The position numbers and the translations under genes were made by a program. A stretch of DNA of 64,000 nucleotides from Nostocales cyanobacterium HT-58-2 (GTDB lineage: Bacteria > Cyanobacteriota > Cyanobacteriia > Cyanobacteriales > Nostocaceae), in the NCBI GenBank assembly GCA_002163975.1, contig CP019636.1:5955501-6019500 (forward strand), read 5' to 3'. The notes beneath the pieces were generated by a model, which saw only the letters and a list, made by a program, of their open reading frames with translations, made no database searches and was not told the origin of the DNA. Below are positions 54,306 to 64,000 of the stretch, piece after piece; the stretch's first letter is position 1; each line of letters begins with the position of its first letter.

Positions 54306-54349
54306 AATACGTTACCAGTTGCCGTCATAAACGTGGGCGCATGAGTCCA

Positions 54350-54391
54350 TTACAGCTGTCGCAAGCCCGGCCAAAGGATTGACAGCTGTAA
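54350..54391. promoter_or_regulatory. Perfect 11-bp inverted repeat upstream of HTH gene
   Basis: TTACAGCTGTC (54350-54360) and GACAGCTGTAA (54381-54391), each containing the palindrome ACAGCTGT. It could be an operator for the HTH protein or the exporter operon. Confidence 0.55.
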
Positions 54392-54820
54392 GCTTAATGA
54401 GCCGTAAAAAGCTAATTAAGTAAGTATGTGATGTGCAACTAACCCTGGAAAGCACTTCCCTGAGATTATTCGACTCAGGGGAGCTACCCCTGGGTTGATC
54501 GGTCCTTTTATTTTCTTGCCATCAGTGCTTGTGGGGTTAGCCTGATGCAATTGGTGTGTCAAAAAGTGGTAGACGCATCTGGTCATTTTCTGTTTTTTGT
54601 GTAAATTAAGTTGGACCAAGCATAGATTAACGAAGATCAACAGAATCTTGTTGGCAAAGGCAAAGTAAGCATTGCTGACAAGATACACGAGTAAGCTAGA
54701 ATTTACTCTTGACAAATGTCATGTTTTTAAATATGATCGTCTACTGTTTATCAAAGAGCAATGACGGTCTGTTTGCTTTCCTCCTGTGTTCATAGGTGTA
54801 AACCAAATCAACTTATGCAC

Positions 54821-54854
54821 CTTGTTGTTAAACAACATTGTTAAACAACGACAA
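54821..54854. repeat. Dyad-symmetric TTGTTAAACAAC repeats
   Basis: Two direct copies of the palindrome TTGTTAAACAAC (54823-54834 and 54838-54849) within outer arms CTTGT/ACAAG. It may be an operator or the scar of an element. Confidence 0.5.
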
Positions 54855-56458
54855 GTGTCAGCTTTGATTTTGAACGGCACTGTATAATCTGACCGGATTC
54901 TAGCAGCAGAAAAAAGTGCCTATTGGAGTTATCACAAACCAGAGAAAAACACGCCTTTTAACCCAAAGGAAGGATGGGCACAAAAAGCTCTCTTCAAATT
55001 CTAATGAGCAAGCCACTGCGCTGCTTGACTTTGAGTCACAGCGGCACACCACGCGATTTGTCAAGCGCGTATAATTTAAGATCATGACTGCCACTCCCTT
55101 AGGAAACAACTGTGTATTGCTAACCTCACGATGGGCAACTACCCAACATTGAACTCTCTCACTAGTTGTAAAGGGTGTCCTTATATCTACTGCAACAAGA
55201 TCACTGTATCCTAAACTCCATCAAGACTTGATGAAGTCATAAAAACTAACAAGGACACAGCAGAGCAGAGTCATGAGCCTTTCAGGCTTGACTGAACTCT
55301 TTCTGAAGGAACTACATCTAACCTCAAAATATTTGAAACACTTAACTTTTGATTTCAAATCGTCCAAATTTGGTTTTATTGCTGGAGCAGTAGAGGAATG
55401 TCCGTACAGACAAGATTGTAATCTATACCTGCTACTTTTTCCTTAGATCAGGAGTATTGATATGAACTCTTTAAAGTAGCTTAAAAACAACTACAAGAAT
55501 TAAAGTAACACAATCCTCCAATAGAGTACCAATGTTTTAATTAGTAAATCTGCATACATTTTGTCAAGACTTTTTCATAAAAAGTTCACGAATTTATTTA
55601 CTTTTTTCAAAGATTTTATATTCAATTCATCAATTAATTAAATTAAACTTTGAATAAAAAATTTTATTTTTGTCAAGTATATAAGTCCTATTTATATTAA
55701 ATAATCTATGAATAAATAATTTTTATAAAAAGGTCATGAATAGTATACAAAAAGTAACTATACGAAAAATAAAAAGTCACAATAGTCGATTTTGACCTTA
55801 AAATTATAAGTAATTTTTATACAATGTTTTAAACCATTAAGAAATGTTAAGAGTGTAGTAGTTTTTACAGCATAAACATCGATAGAAGGAAGTAATAGGT
55901 TGTCTAAGCTGGACATATTACATTATTGTTGAGATTCAATTCTTATTGAATCTTATAAAAACTGCCCTTAAGAAATAATTCTTTGGTCCTTTAGTCTATT
56001 TACAACAGTTCAAATTCTTTCATAAAAACATAGTTATGAAGTACGTAATCAAGCTCTGTATTTAGTCTCTATTTAAACCTTTTCTTCACAATTTCTTTAG
56101 ATTTTGGAACTGTTAACTGTTGAAAGATGAAAGCCTTGCGTAGTCCCGAGAAGATCAATCAACTGATGTGCTGGTGTACTAGGTACTATGATATACTAAG
56201 TGCTACGTCAGCTATAATCCCTTATAAATCCTTACCATAGATTTTTCCTTCATAGTCTCACCAGTCGTAGACTTGTCTTTCTGACTCCTGACTTCTTTTT
56301 GGTAAAGTTTTGTAGGGGGGAAAGGAGAAAGGTTAAAGGGCAAAGGTTTTCCCCTTTTCTTTTATATTATTTAAAACCGGTGATATTAATTTTTTGTGTT
56401 TACTAAACCTAATCTAGAATTAGTATATTTTGCTATTAAAAAAATATTTTTGATAGAA

Positions 56459-56493
56459 AACTGGAAGCTTGTCATTTGTTTAAGCTTCCAGTT
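56459..56493. terminator. Perfect 12-bp hairpin
   Basis: AACTGGAAGCTT (56459-56470) and AAGCTTCCAGTT (56482-56493) with an 11-base loop, then ATTTCTG. No gene next to it on the plus side; possibly the end of an unrecognised transcript. Confidence 0.45.
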
Positions 56494-57004
56494 ATTTCTG
56501 CATGAAATGCAAATTTAATAAACAGCGACAATCCTATTTTGGGAGGAATAGGATGATAATAATTCAGAGAGAAGCGAGAGAGCTATAAGTTATACCAACC
56601 ATAGGAACAGTTTAGCGTTGCTTTTTCATTTTCCACAGCAAAAGTTCTGTCAGTATTGCTACAACCTGTATAAACTAGGTAGCAGCCTTTGATATTTGGA
56701 TTGAGGGAAGAACCAATCCAATTATTCTTTACTTAGATTTGTTAGGAAAAAGAACCACCATTAGCAACTTTGGATCTGTTGGTATAGATATCGGAGTTTT
56801 CTACTCTCTTGGGTACTAAATGCTTTAGCAATTATCCCTAGATATTTTAAAGTCAAAAATAATTATTTATAATCATTTTATTCTCTCCTTTAGAATGAAG
56901 TTTAAGCATCAATTTTTGATGTTATTTATAATTTATACAATAATCGGTGTATAAATTTGCCATTTTGGCATATTTTCAACAAAAATTCTATTTTTAGAAA
57001 AATT

Positions 57005-57044
57005 AAAAAACTGCCATGCTGGTCTAATATCTACGGCATGGCAG
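57005..57044 (-). terminator. Terminator after hetP
   Basis: On the minus strand, CTGCCATGC (57044-57036) pairs with GCATGGCAG (57019-57011), followed by TTTTTT (57010-57005). It lies 75 bp past the hetP stop. Confidence 0.85.
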
Positions 57045-57118
57045 AAACTAAGCAACTCAATCAACTGTCTTTCAGTATCGATTGACTCTGGGAGTTTTTT
57101 AATTGAATTCACAGAATC

Positions 57119-57568
57119 TTAAGGAAAGATATTGATTTTTTCTGGAGCCATTTCAGGATTTGTGGATTCATATTCGTGAACTTGTGTTGTTAACCACTGC
57201 TCTAACTTACCACTGCGCATTTCTGTTTTTTTCTTTCCTACGACTTCAAGATAAGCTAAATCTTTGATCTTGCTGAGGCAGCTTGTTGGTGTAATATGGC
57301 GTTCAGACCTTTTATCAGAGGATATTTTAGCAATTTTGATATTTTCGTTTTGCTGTTGATTTGACCTGTTAACATGGGAATTCTCTTTGAGAAGTCGGTT
57401 GTAGGTGCGGTAGGGAATGTAATGTAGAGGATTGTAGCCAGCAAAACGTAGCATAAGAACACAAGCCCAAGAATACTTTCCAGCAAGAATCGCCTCAACA
57501 ACTTGGTCAAATTGCTCTGGAGGAAGTTTTTGATCTAAGTTGCTACTGCCACAAATGTTTTGATTCAT
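57119..57568 (-). CDS. hetP: HetP family heterocyst-commitment protein
   Basis: 149 residues. The N-terminal HetP domain is clear: LPPEQFDQVVEAILAGKYSW, ACVLMLRFAGYNPLHYIPYR and TYNRLLKEN (about residues 15-65). In Anabaena, HetP is a HetR target that drives commitment to heterocyst formation; several paralogues exist in each genome and some delay commitment. This could be the true HetP or a paralogue, since the C-terminal half (ISSDKRSERHITPTSCLSKI) is variable. ATG at 57568, terminator downstream. Nearby degraded exporter genes precede it on the same strand. In Anabaena, hetP follows hetC, an exporter of the same type as the intact ABC gene here. Confidence 0.88.
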   Translation of the reverse strand: MNQNICGSSNLDQKLPPEQFDQVVEAILAGKYSWACVLMLRFAGYNPLHYIPYRTYNRLLKENSHVNRSNQQQNENIKIAKISSDKRSERHITPTSCLSKIKDLAYLEVVGKKKTEMRSGKLEQWLTTQVHEYESTNPEMAPEKINIFP

Positions 57569-57824
57569 AGTCTTCGTGTCGTAGTGAAAGTGAATTAGTC
57601 TATCAATGTCTTTGGTTGTTTGTAGCTCAATTAAAGGTTTATCAATTGCTCTCGCCTTTTTGCAGATACTAGATTGCTCTTTTGAAAAATATCAGCGATA
57701 TGGCGGTAGAGAATTGTTTTGCAGTGGCTTTTTGCTACTTATGAATAATTTTTGTCTGATTTGTGATCCTGTCACCAGCCAATGCAACCTTAACTCGATG
57801 TATCTGATCCAATTTCTCAAGGGG

Positions 57825-58697
57825 TTAAGCAGTTGGAAAAATAGATGTGGCTAACATGACTATTTTTGAACTTGTGCTAAAAAACTGCTTTGGAGATGCA
57901 TCGAGATTGATTTGCAATTTTTGAGTTTGCAATTGCTGAATCTGGCTTTGCTCAAGTCGTTGTGTTGGCTGTACTGGCAAAGTTTCTGTATCTTGTAGCT
58001 CGAACTGAGGTGATACTCCTACGGTAGCTTGGTTCTCTTCTGCTCTAACCAATGCACAATTTTGAGCCAACAAACGAGTCCGAGCCATCAAATCTTTAAT
58101 TTGGTTGAGCTGCATTTGGTCAGCTACTGAATCTTGCCCTTGCACTTCAATTTCCGAAACCAAGAGTTCTCTGTCTAATTCTGCAACGACCTGACCCATT
58201 TTCAACTCTTGAGTTTCTTTCATCGCAGTGTTAAGGAGTTTGCCCGAATGTTGTAGCTGAAGTTTCTGAGGCTCGTCTAATGCTACAAATTTTCCTCGAA
58301 CATGATTGACCTGTTCAATCTTCCCTGTCCACCCCCAAACAACAACAGCTATAAAAAAAGCTATGCTCCTCAGCGTGACTAGATGAGCAAGCATTAAAGG
58401 TCGTTGCTCGAGTAACGTTTTTATGGATGTAGACCAATAGCCTGTATTTTTAGAGGCTATTTGGGGTGTTTTAGCGATGGTGGTATGTGTATCTGTAGAT
58501 GCTTCTGGTAAAGCCCCTTTGATTGAAGCTACATTACCGTAGATGAATGCTGTTTCACAAACCAAATCACAGTAGGGATACAAATTATGCAAATTAATCC
58601 CTGATTTGTTTGTTTGGCTTGAGGTTTTGAATGCATTTAACCTGATGATACTGTTCATGAGCTGTCCTGATGATCTCAAACCTGACTTTCTATTCAA
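57825..58697 (-). pseudogene. Truncated HlyD-type adaptor remnant
   Basis: The frame encodes 290 residues. The first 90 are unusual; then a membrane span (TLRSIAFFIAVVVWGWTG) and the HlyD lipoyl-like region (IEQVNHVRGKFVALDEPQKL, LKMGQVVAELDRELLVSEIE) are recognisable. A short coiled-coil follows (TQRLEQSQIQQLQTQKLQIN), and the protein then stops where a full adaptor should continue for 200 or more residues. The second lipoyl half is missing. It lies about 1.1 kb downstream of an ABC ATPase remnant in the same order as the intact pair. Probably a decayed second exporter. Confidence 0.75.
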
Positions 58698-59829
58698 GTC
58701 TTGTTGCTGCTAAGCCGGAATGATGTTATCTCCCTATGAAATTCAGCAGCTAGTTTGTAACAAAGAAACGTATACAGGTAGACATTATGCAACTGAGGGT
58801 ATTGAGTTTTGTGAGTTTTTTTGAATGTCACTCAGTTGCTAGTGACTTGTTAACTGTAACGTTTGCTTAGTATTACAGGCCTAAATTTACTTTCTCTGTG
58901 TCATATGTCTGGTATGCAAAAGTTTTAGCCTGATTCTAAGTAGATGCATATTTATCCTCTTCAAATTTCTATGACTCCTAATTCAATAACTTTTTTTTGG
59001 TAATTTTATGTTTTTATTTTATACCAAATAATTAGAAACTGTTAGGTAAAATCGCATACTTTTTAGAGTTTTAGAGGAAAATTGACCATCCATAATCATT
59101 AATAACGACATTCGTATTTATACTATTTTTTTGGGTAAATGTCATCTGCCATTTTGGCATTTTGTCAATGAGTTTTACTCAATGTGTTTCTATATTTACT
59201 TAAGTATTGTCTTGTTTACGTTTTGTCCCTTACTTGTTAAATATTGAGGGGTTAGACCCCTCATCAAGACTGTTTTAGGACTTTTCTTTTCTCCAGACAT
59301 ATGGGGATTTTTACTGTTACTAACTGTCCTAATAATTTAAAAATATATCAGCATAAGTAGCATTTAGACAATCTTTACTAGGGTCAACTCGTGAGAATTA
59401 TTTTTACCACTTTCCGGAAAATGTCTTATTTTCGTTATTTGAGTTAGTATCCAAGTAACATCAGGGTTTGGCTTGATGATGCAATGATGAATTAGCCAAA
59501 GATTTGTTATATCTTGGATACATTGATGTGGTATAATTTCAAAGCTTTTATAAGTAGTGTGTCTTGGTGATAACAGAACACTCGCTTAGAGTTTTTAACA
59601 AAGGGAAAGTAGCAGGTTGCAGCGGTGTATTGTTATTTAATTTTACTGTAGAAAAAAGTTGTACAGGATGTTTCTAAGTGGATGTCGGACATATTTGCAT
59701 CTATTTTGAAATTTAACTAAAACAGTTTAGAAGTACAGAATTCTAAGTACTGAGTAGGATGTAGAGAAGTTCTATAGAAAGGAGAATTTATCAGCATTCA
59801 TTGCTCAGCACTCCGCATGATAGGTTGAC
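58698..59829. other. AT-rich region between exporter remnants
   Basis: About 1.1 kb with no readable gene. Its place between an ABC remnant and a HlyD remnant suggests it is decayed or inserted sequence. No repeats of note. Confidence 0.45.
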
Positions 59830-60200
59830 AGATGCAATTGCTGCTAGCTGAATTAGTTATAAAGACCAGCAATTGTTATGAATTCTTGATGAGTCCCAGA
59901 TTCAACGAGAATACCTCGGTCAGAAACAAAAATGCAGTCAGAATGGTGAACACTAAAAAGACAATGAGCAATAATAAAGGCGGTGCTAATCTCAGAAACA
60001 GAAGTGCACTAACCCGACTAAACCGAGCGATGTTTTGTAGAAATCGAGGCTCTGATTCAGCATTAACAGAACTCGTAGCTTCAGCCAAAATCAAAATTCG
60101 TGGTTGTTTTAAAAGTACACGAGCAATTGCTCTTCTTTGTCGTTGTTCACTCGAAAGTGTTATTCCTCTTTTCCCTACTGGAGTGTTGTCCTGATGAGGT
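59830..60200 (-). pseudogene. ABC exporter ATPase remnant
   Basis: Minus-strand translation in shifting frames matches the end of an exporter ATPase. NTPVGKRGITLSSEQRQRRA keeps a damaged signature (LSGGQRQR in intact copies). KQPRILILAEATSSVNAESE replaces the Walker B DEAT with AEAT. After a frameshift come AFIIAHCLFSVHHSDCIFVS and DRGILVESGTHQEF (compare the H-loop AHRLSTV). Loss of key residues and the frameshift show that it is nonfunctional. Confidence 0.82.
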
Positions 60201-60846
60201 AGCGATTAGAGAAAGGTATGTACTTCATACGTCCTGTGTTGGTACGATATAAACTAGCAAGCGTGTTTAGACGTTTGGTTAAAGATACAAGCACAGCATA
60301 TCGAATTCTCTTCAAACTCCTGGTGAGTGAGCGATTGCTTCTCTGTTGCTGGATGACAAATTAACAAAGCGAGTGAATTCCTTATCAGTGAGGTATCCAG
60401 GGACGAGTTTGCAACTTCAACACATGACCTAACTGAAACTCACGCACAACTCAAACTTGACTAAAATGTAATACTAGGTTTGTATGGTGTATGACTAGCC
60501 TGAAAAACTTGAGGAACGCGGGGCTTGCTGTTAGAGATTGTTATTTACCTATAGACTTCTGTTCTCCTTGAACTTTGAACGACGAAAATGAGTTCATCGT
60601 TTCATGTATGATGTTTGGATAAGCTGGACAATTTTGATTGTGTTGAAGCGCAAAGATTAAGAAGCCTTTTAGAGAAGGTTGATAAATAATCAGTCCCTAA
60701 TATTACTTCTGAGTTAGTAGCTCAAGTCCGGAAAAGAGGTAAAAAATTTTGTCTGACAGGCAAAAACACTTGATCTGTGAGGTATGAGATCTTAAGTTTG
60801 AAGAGAAGATAGGGAACAGAAAAAATCTCTGACCTGTAACTTATTG
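60201..60846. other. Intergenic or decayed region
   Basis: About 650 bp between the ABC remnant and the GH116 gene. I could not recognise upstream parts of the transporter in it. No hairpin of note. Confidence 0.45.
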
Positions 60847-63318
60847 CTAACTCATAAGCAAATAAATTGCCCAAATTGCCATAGGTCTCAGATAGGTGCT
60901 AGCGCGGAAAGTACCTACAGCGGTGATGGCTTCAGGTGTGCGGAATTGTAGCCCATTGTCATAAACTTGCTGCACCACAGCATATGCAATCCTAAAAGCC
61001 TCATCCTTCATTCCCATCTGCACTAAGAAAGCCGCTAACCCAAAATTGATTCCTGTCCAAATCTCTAAAGGATGAGTCGCGTTGGGGTTTTCTGGCGAAC
61101 CATCAGGACGAACACCGTTAGCAGCACCGAACTTGCCATTATGAAACTTGAGGAAGCAAGCATGATAGACAGTTTTTAGGGCAGAGAGGGCGCACTCAAA
61201 AGGTACAATATCCGGTAAACTCAACAGGCGAGCATAGAATTGACCACATAACTGGTCTGCCATCACCACATCAGACCCACTCTCACTATCAAGTCGATAG
61301 TACTGCCCATTCCAGAGTTTTTCTTGGTAAATGGGGCGAGATTGCGCAAGCCAAGTTTCATAGATAGACCTTTGCTGCAGCAATCCCTCTGTATTCTTTG
61401 CGCCGCTGTGGTTTAATAAAACATCAGAAATTGCGATCGCCGCCTCCAACGCCGCCAACCATAACCCACCACAATAGGCGCTGACTCCTACCAAGCGCCA
61501 GTCATCAAAAGTTTGGTCAGGTGCACCAGAATTTTCAGGAATGCCATCCCCATCTTGGTCAAACGTCTTGAGGTAGTCCAGAGTTTGCACAATAGCATCC
61601 CAACACTCTCTCAAGAACTCCACATCGTCAGCACCCGTCAGCAAAAAGTCTCGGTACACTTGCAAGACAAAATCACAACCTAAATCTTTCCACTGGTTGC
61701 AATCTTGATAACTTGTATAATTCGTTTTTTCCCAAACGTGTTCGTTTGGTGCGCCTAAGTCGTGAGGCGTTGCACCTGCCATTTTACGGACTGCGATTGG
61801 ACTTTCTGCACCGATAGTGTAATAGTAGCCAATGACACGAGGAGTCTCATCACTACTGGGAATTGCCCGTGCAAAGGCACGAATCACCGCCTTCTCCAGT
61901 TCTGGAAACAGCTTCAACAAGGCAAAAGAACCGTAAAGCCGCACATCCAAACTTTCATACCAGCGATAATCTAAGCACTCTAGCACAGCAAACTGACCGA
62001 CAGGGTTGCTTTCGGTTGCTGCACTCCAGAGAGTCCCACCACTGGTGAGGTCATATAGCTCATTAAACAGAGCCATTTTGAACCAGTTGGGCAAGTCTTG
62101 GCGAGCGAGAATTGGCTGTTGCCAAGATTGAATCTGTTGTTGCCAGCTTTGATATTGTGCTAAAGCAGAGGATGCTATTGTCCAAGCATTCTTACCACTT
62201 TGACCAAAAAAGTCGGTATATCTGCGATAATATGTAATCCCGCTTGCAAATTCTGTGATCGGGAAATCCCAAGCAAGAGTGAAGGGAATTTCTAGAGTTT
62301 CCCCTGGTTCAAGAGTGAAACGCACAGCCAAAGCGACTCCTATCTGTTCAGCCTCAGCTGCTGGAGTATTATCTACGTAATCAGGTAAAGAGCCATCTTG
62401 GGAAAAGCTTTGCCACACCTGTTCACCCGTCCCACTTGGATTCCAACGGGTATGGTAGAACACCTCAAACTTTGGATGTTTGTGAGTCACAATACACCAC
62501 TGTCCCTCGCCCTCTTGAACGGGTTCAGTGATACTAAAGCGGTCCAACAACAGTCCAATACTTTCGCTATCTTCAACAAGCTGATTAAAGTTACCCTGAC
62601 TTTCACCCAAACGGGGCTGATACTCGTAAACCGGGCTACCATCATCCCGCATCCGAACCTCGGGAGATTTCAGAGCATTCGTAAACCAGCCCACCATATT
62701 TTGCCAGGTGAGCATGATGCTTAGAGTAATAGGTGAATCTGTAGGGTTGTGCGCAGTCCAGACAAACACTGCTACTGGGTAGCTCGTTTCTTGATAATTT
62801 TGTGCCCAAATCGGAGAGAACTGCTCACAGGTTAACGCTGCTTGAAATACCCCTTCATAAATAAACCAGCTGCGAGGGTATAAGGCATGATAAGTTCCCG
62901 TCGATTTAGGGAGTGCGGCGAGGGTGGAGGGAGATGAGGGAGAAATTTCTTTCCCTACTTCTTCCTTGACTTCCCTACTGGCTGGATACCACTGCCACGT
63001 TTTGAGACTCCCATCTTCCGGAGGTTCAGTACACATAGCATAGGATTGTGAAGATGAGCCAAACGATTCAAATACACTAAATTGACAAGCGGGGATGTTT
63101 TTGAAAATATGTTCACCACCGTCAATATGCCATAAATTAAAGTCTCCCCGTGAGGAACGACCAAGACAACCTGCACCAAAGCCGCCTAAAGGCATTCCAT
63201 GCCAAGGACCGTCGTCAATATTACTGGGATAGCGGACTATGTATGGTTTGTCCCAGCCTAGACCGATGGGACGACTCCAAGTGCAAGAGGGAATTACGGA
63301 AGATGGCAGTTTTGTCAT
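60847..63318 (-). CDS. GH116 family glycoside hydrolase (glucosylceramidase-like)
   Basis: 823 residues. The N-terminal beta domain (about 30-370) begins GMPLGGFGAGCLGRSSRGDF, followed by an alpha-barrel catalytic domain. The predicted nucleophile Glu lies in AVLECLDYRWYESLDVRLYG and the acid/base Asp in PDQTFDDWRLVGVSAYCGGL, by comparison with characterised GH116 beta-glucosidases. No signal peptide is visible, so it is probably cytoplasmic. The substrate is likely a beta-glucoside or glycolipid; bacterial members are broad. ATG at 63318, no clear Shine-Dalgarno. It follows the small gene at 63384-63578 on the same strand after 65 bp. Confidence 0.92.
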   Translation of the reverse strand: MTKLPSSVIPSCTWSRPIGLGWDKPYIVRYPSNIDDGPWHGMPLGGFGAGCLGRSSRGDFNLWHIDGGEHIFKNIPACQFSVFESFGSSSQSYAMCTEPPEDGSLKTWQWYPASREVKEEVGKEISPSSPSTLAALPKSTGTYHALYPRSWFIYEGVFQAALTCEQFSPIWAQNYQETSYPVAVFVWTAHNPTDSPITLSIMLTWQNMVGWFTNALKSPEVRMRDDGSPVYEYQPRLGESQGNFNQLVEDSESIGLLLDRFSITEPVQEGEGQWCIVTHKHPKFEVFYHTRWNPSGTGEQVWQSFSQDGSLPDYVDNTPAAEAEQIGVALAVRFTLEPGETLEIPFTLAWDFPITEFASGITYYRRYTDFFGQSGKNAWTIASSALAQYQSWQQQIQSWQQPILARQDLPNWFKMALFNELYDLTSGGTLWSAATESNPVGQFAVLECLDYRWYESLDVRLYGSFALLKLFPELEKAVIRAFARAIPSSDETPRVIGYYYTIGAESPIAVRKMAGATPHDLGAPNEHVWEKTNYTSYQDCNQWKDLGCDFVLQVYRDFLLTGADDVEFLRECWDAIVQTLDYLKTFDQDGDGIPENSGAPDQTFDDWRLVGVSAYCGGLWLAALEAAIAISDVLLNHSGAKNTEGLLQQRSIYETWLAQSRPIYQEKLWNGQYYRLDSESGSDVVMADQLCGQFYARLLSLPDIVPFECALSALKTVYHACFLKFHNGKFGAANGVRPDGSPENPNATHPLEIWTGINFGLAAFLVQMGMKDEAFRIAYAVVQQVYDNGLQFRTPEAITAVGTFRASTYLRPMAIWAIYLLMS

Positions 63319-63383
63319 CGTTAGATTATACAGCGTTAGGTATATCCGTTCCTACAACTGTGAGTCATGCCCACATTTGTGAA

Positions 63384-63578
63384 TTAATCTTGCTCCATGT
63401 CAACAATCACTCGTAAATCAGCCTCTGGCGTCAGCCGCTGCAACACCGCAAGATGACCATCAGCATCGCTGCGACTGCGAAATCGACCAATGACAATTCG
63501 CTCAGTAGGTGAAACCCAGCGGACAACAGCCCATGGAGCAAGAACTGTGCGGTATGTTTTAGTTTGTCGGTTCAACAA
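63384..63578 (-). CDS. Small protein of unknown function, conserved-looking
   Basis: 64 residues starting with TTG at 63578, supported by AAGGAG 8 bp upstream. The sequence MLNRQTKTYRTVLAPWAVVR then WVSPTERIVIGRFRSRSDAD GHLAVLQRL has a regular beta-rich pattern. It resembles short cyanobacterial hypothetical proteins with an R-F-R-S-R-S-D-A-x-G-H motif. No function known. It probably shares a promoter with the GH116 gene. Confidence 0.7.
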   Translation of the reverse strand: MLNRQTKTYRTVLAPWAVVRWVSPTERIVIGRFRSRSDADGHLAVLQRLTPEADLRVIVDMEQD

Positions 63579-64000
63579 GAAAATCTCCTTCCTAATTGCA
63601 TTGACAAGCTATCAATTGGCATAGTTGCAATTCACCAATTGATGTCTGTTTTTTTTAGATAGATGTTGCTGTTATAATCAGCGCAAGACAAACGCTTCAC
63701 TCTGCCTGCGCAACTCATAGTTGCGTAAAGCAAGCGGTTAAGATAAGGCTTTGAGGAAAAAGCACAATATCTATCAGAGGCACTACCAACTAGTGTCTGT
63801 TTTATGATTATCTTTCAACTCACACTGAGAGTGTTAATAATTTTGTTTTTAAACACCATAGTGTGAACACTTTCGTGTTAATATCTGCACAAACAAGCAA
63901 GCAAAATCAACTTTGAAAACTTGAAAAGACAAGCGTCAATTTTACCAAGGAAGAGTTGAGTCCTCGGTGAAAACTAAGTTTTCATACTGTTAGTAATAGA
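63579..64000. other. Upstream region at window end
   Basis: No gene in the last 420 bp. It contains a cluster of ACAC/GTGT dyads (63822-63879). Confidence 0.6.
63822..63879. promoter_or_regulatory. Cluster of operator-like dyads
   Basis: Three similar elements: ACACTGAGAGTGTT (63822-63835), AACACCATAGTGT (63852-63864) and ACACTTTCGTGTT (63867-63879, inverse orientation). The last two form a head-to-head pair separated by 2 bp. The spacing suits binding of a dimeric or tetrameric repressor. Confidence 0.55.

Larger units (their letters stand above)
54306..57118. other. 2.8-kb AT-rich region without confident genes
   Basis: No convincing gene or tRNA. It contains dyads at 54350-54391, 54458-54490, 54821-54854 and 56459-56493. 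Short frames (54416-54715, 54900-55109) give low-quality translations. Given the decayed exporter beyond hetP, this may be degraded accessory DNA plus the long hetP 3' and HTH 5' regions. Confidence 0.5.

Noticed and set aside
54416..55109. Two minus-strand frames (99 and 69 residues) in the AT-rich region
   Set aside because: No family resemblance or start signals; one spans hairpin-forming DNA.
57606..57854. 82-residue plus-strand frame near hetP
   Set aside because: Antisense to the end of the HlyD remnant and the hetP upstream region; no motif.
59832..60194. 120-residue plus-strand frame
   Set aside because: It is the antisense of the ABC ATPase remnant, whose minus-strand translation is clearly homologous to exporters.
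1..64000. CRISPR arrays, rRNA and tRNA genes
   Set aside because: No regularly spaced direct repeats with unique spacers other than the 291-bp gene array, and I recognised no tRNA T-loop with a matching acceptor stem outside coding sequence. A covariance search was not possible here.

Overview
The window is about 64 kb of chromosomal DNA from a filamentous, heterocyst-forming cyanobacterium (order Nostocales in the broad sense; I do not assign a genus). The evidence is a HetP-family heterocyst-commitment protein, an RNase E with the cyanobacterial arginine-rich C-terminal tail, a ferredoxin-type glutamate synthase, the small cyanobacterial families DUF1815, DUF2839 and DUF1997, many copies of the HIP1 octamer GCGATCGC, and several families of short interspersed repeats.

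Positions 1-39.2 kb are mostly core genome. The 3' part of rne and rnhB are followed by a DUF1997 gene and pheA. The str operon follows on the minus strand (rpsL, rpsG, fusA, tuf, rpsJ), with a LON-substrate-binding-domain gene downstream of it and an IscA/SufA-type gene upstream. Next are a cupin, a secreted phosphodiester-glycosidase-domain protein, the 1564-residue glutamate synthase, a polysaccharide deacetylase, and a membrane glycosyltransferase block (tandem PIG-V-like paralogues plus a DUF2079 protein). The block ends with dxr, a thioesterase, a TPR-CHAT protein, DUF1815, DUF2839, a helicase-like protein with degenerate ATPase motifs, an M48 peptidase, DUF2283 and lysS.

Positions 39.4-54.3 kb form an accessory locus that looks like a RiPP (ribosomally made, post-translationally modified peptide) pathway. 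It has six small precursor-like genes with double-glycine leaders. Three lie on exact 291-bp tandem units; a fourth close relative precedes them and one divergent relative follows. All six are free of cysteine, and five have Thr/Asn-rich cores. Downstream come an APH-type kinase, a HopA1-family protein and an aldo/keto-reductase-fold protein whose catalytic tetrad appears lost. Two parvulin-type isomerases flank a small RTX calcium-binding protein. On the opposite strand is an export unit (HTH protein, C39-peptidase ABC exporter with an N-terminal cyclic-nucleotide-binding domain, HlyD adaptor). Kinase/HopA1 pairs are linked to Ser/Thr dehydration in thioamitide and class V lanthipeptide pathways. 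With no Cys to form thioethers, the product here would be a Cys-free dehydrated, or dehydrated and further modified, peptide. This is the most likely undescribed system in the window.

Positions 54.3-60.8 kb are AT-rich and gene-poor. They hold hetP and the decayed remains of a second ABC/HlyD exporter in the same order as the intact pair. The window ends with a GH116 glycoside hydrolase, a small conserved-looking protein, and a cluster of operator-like dyads.
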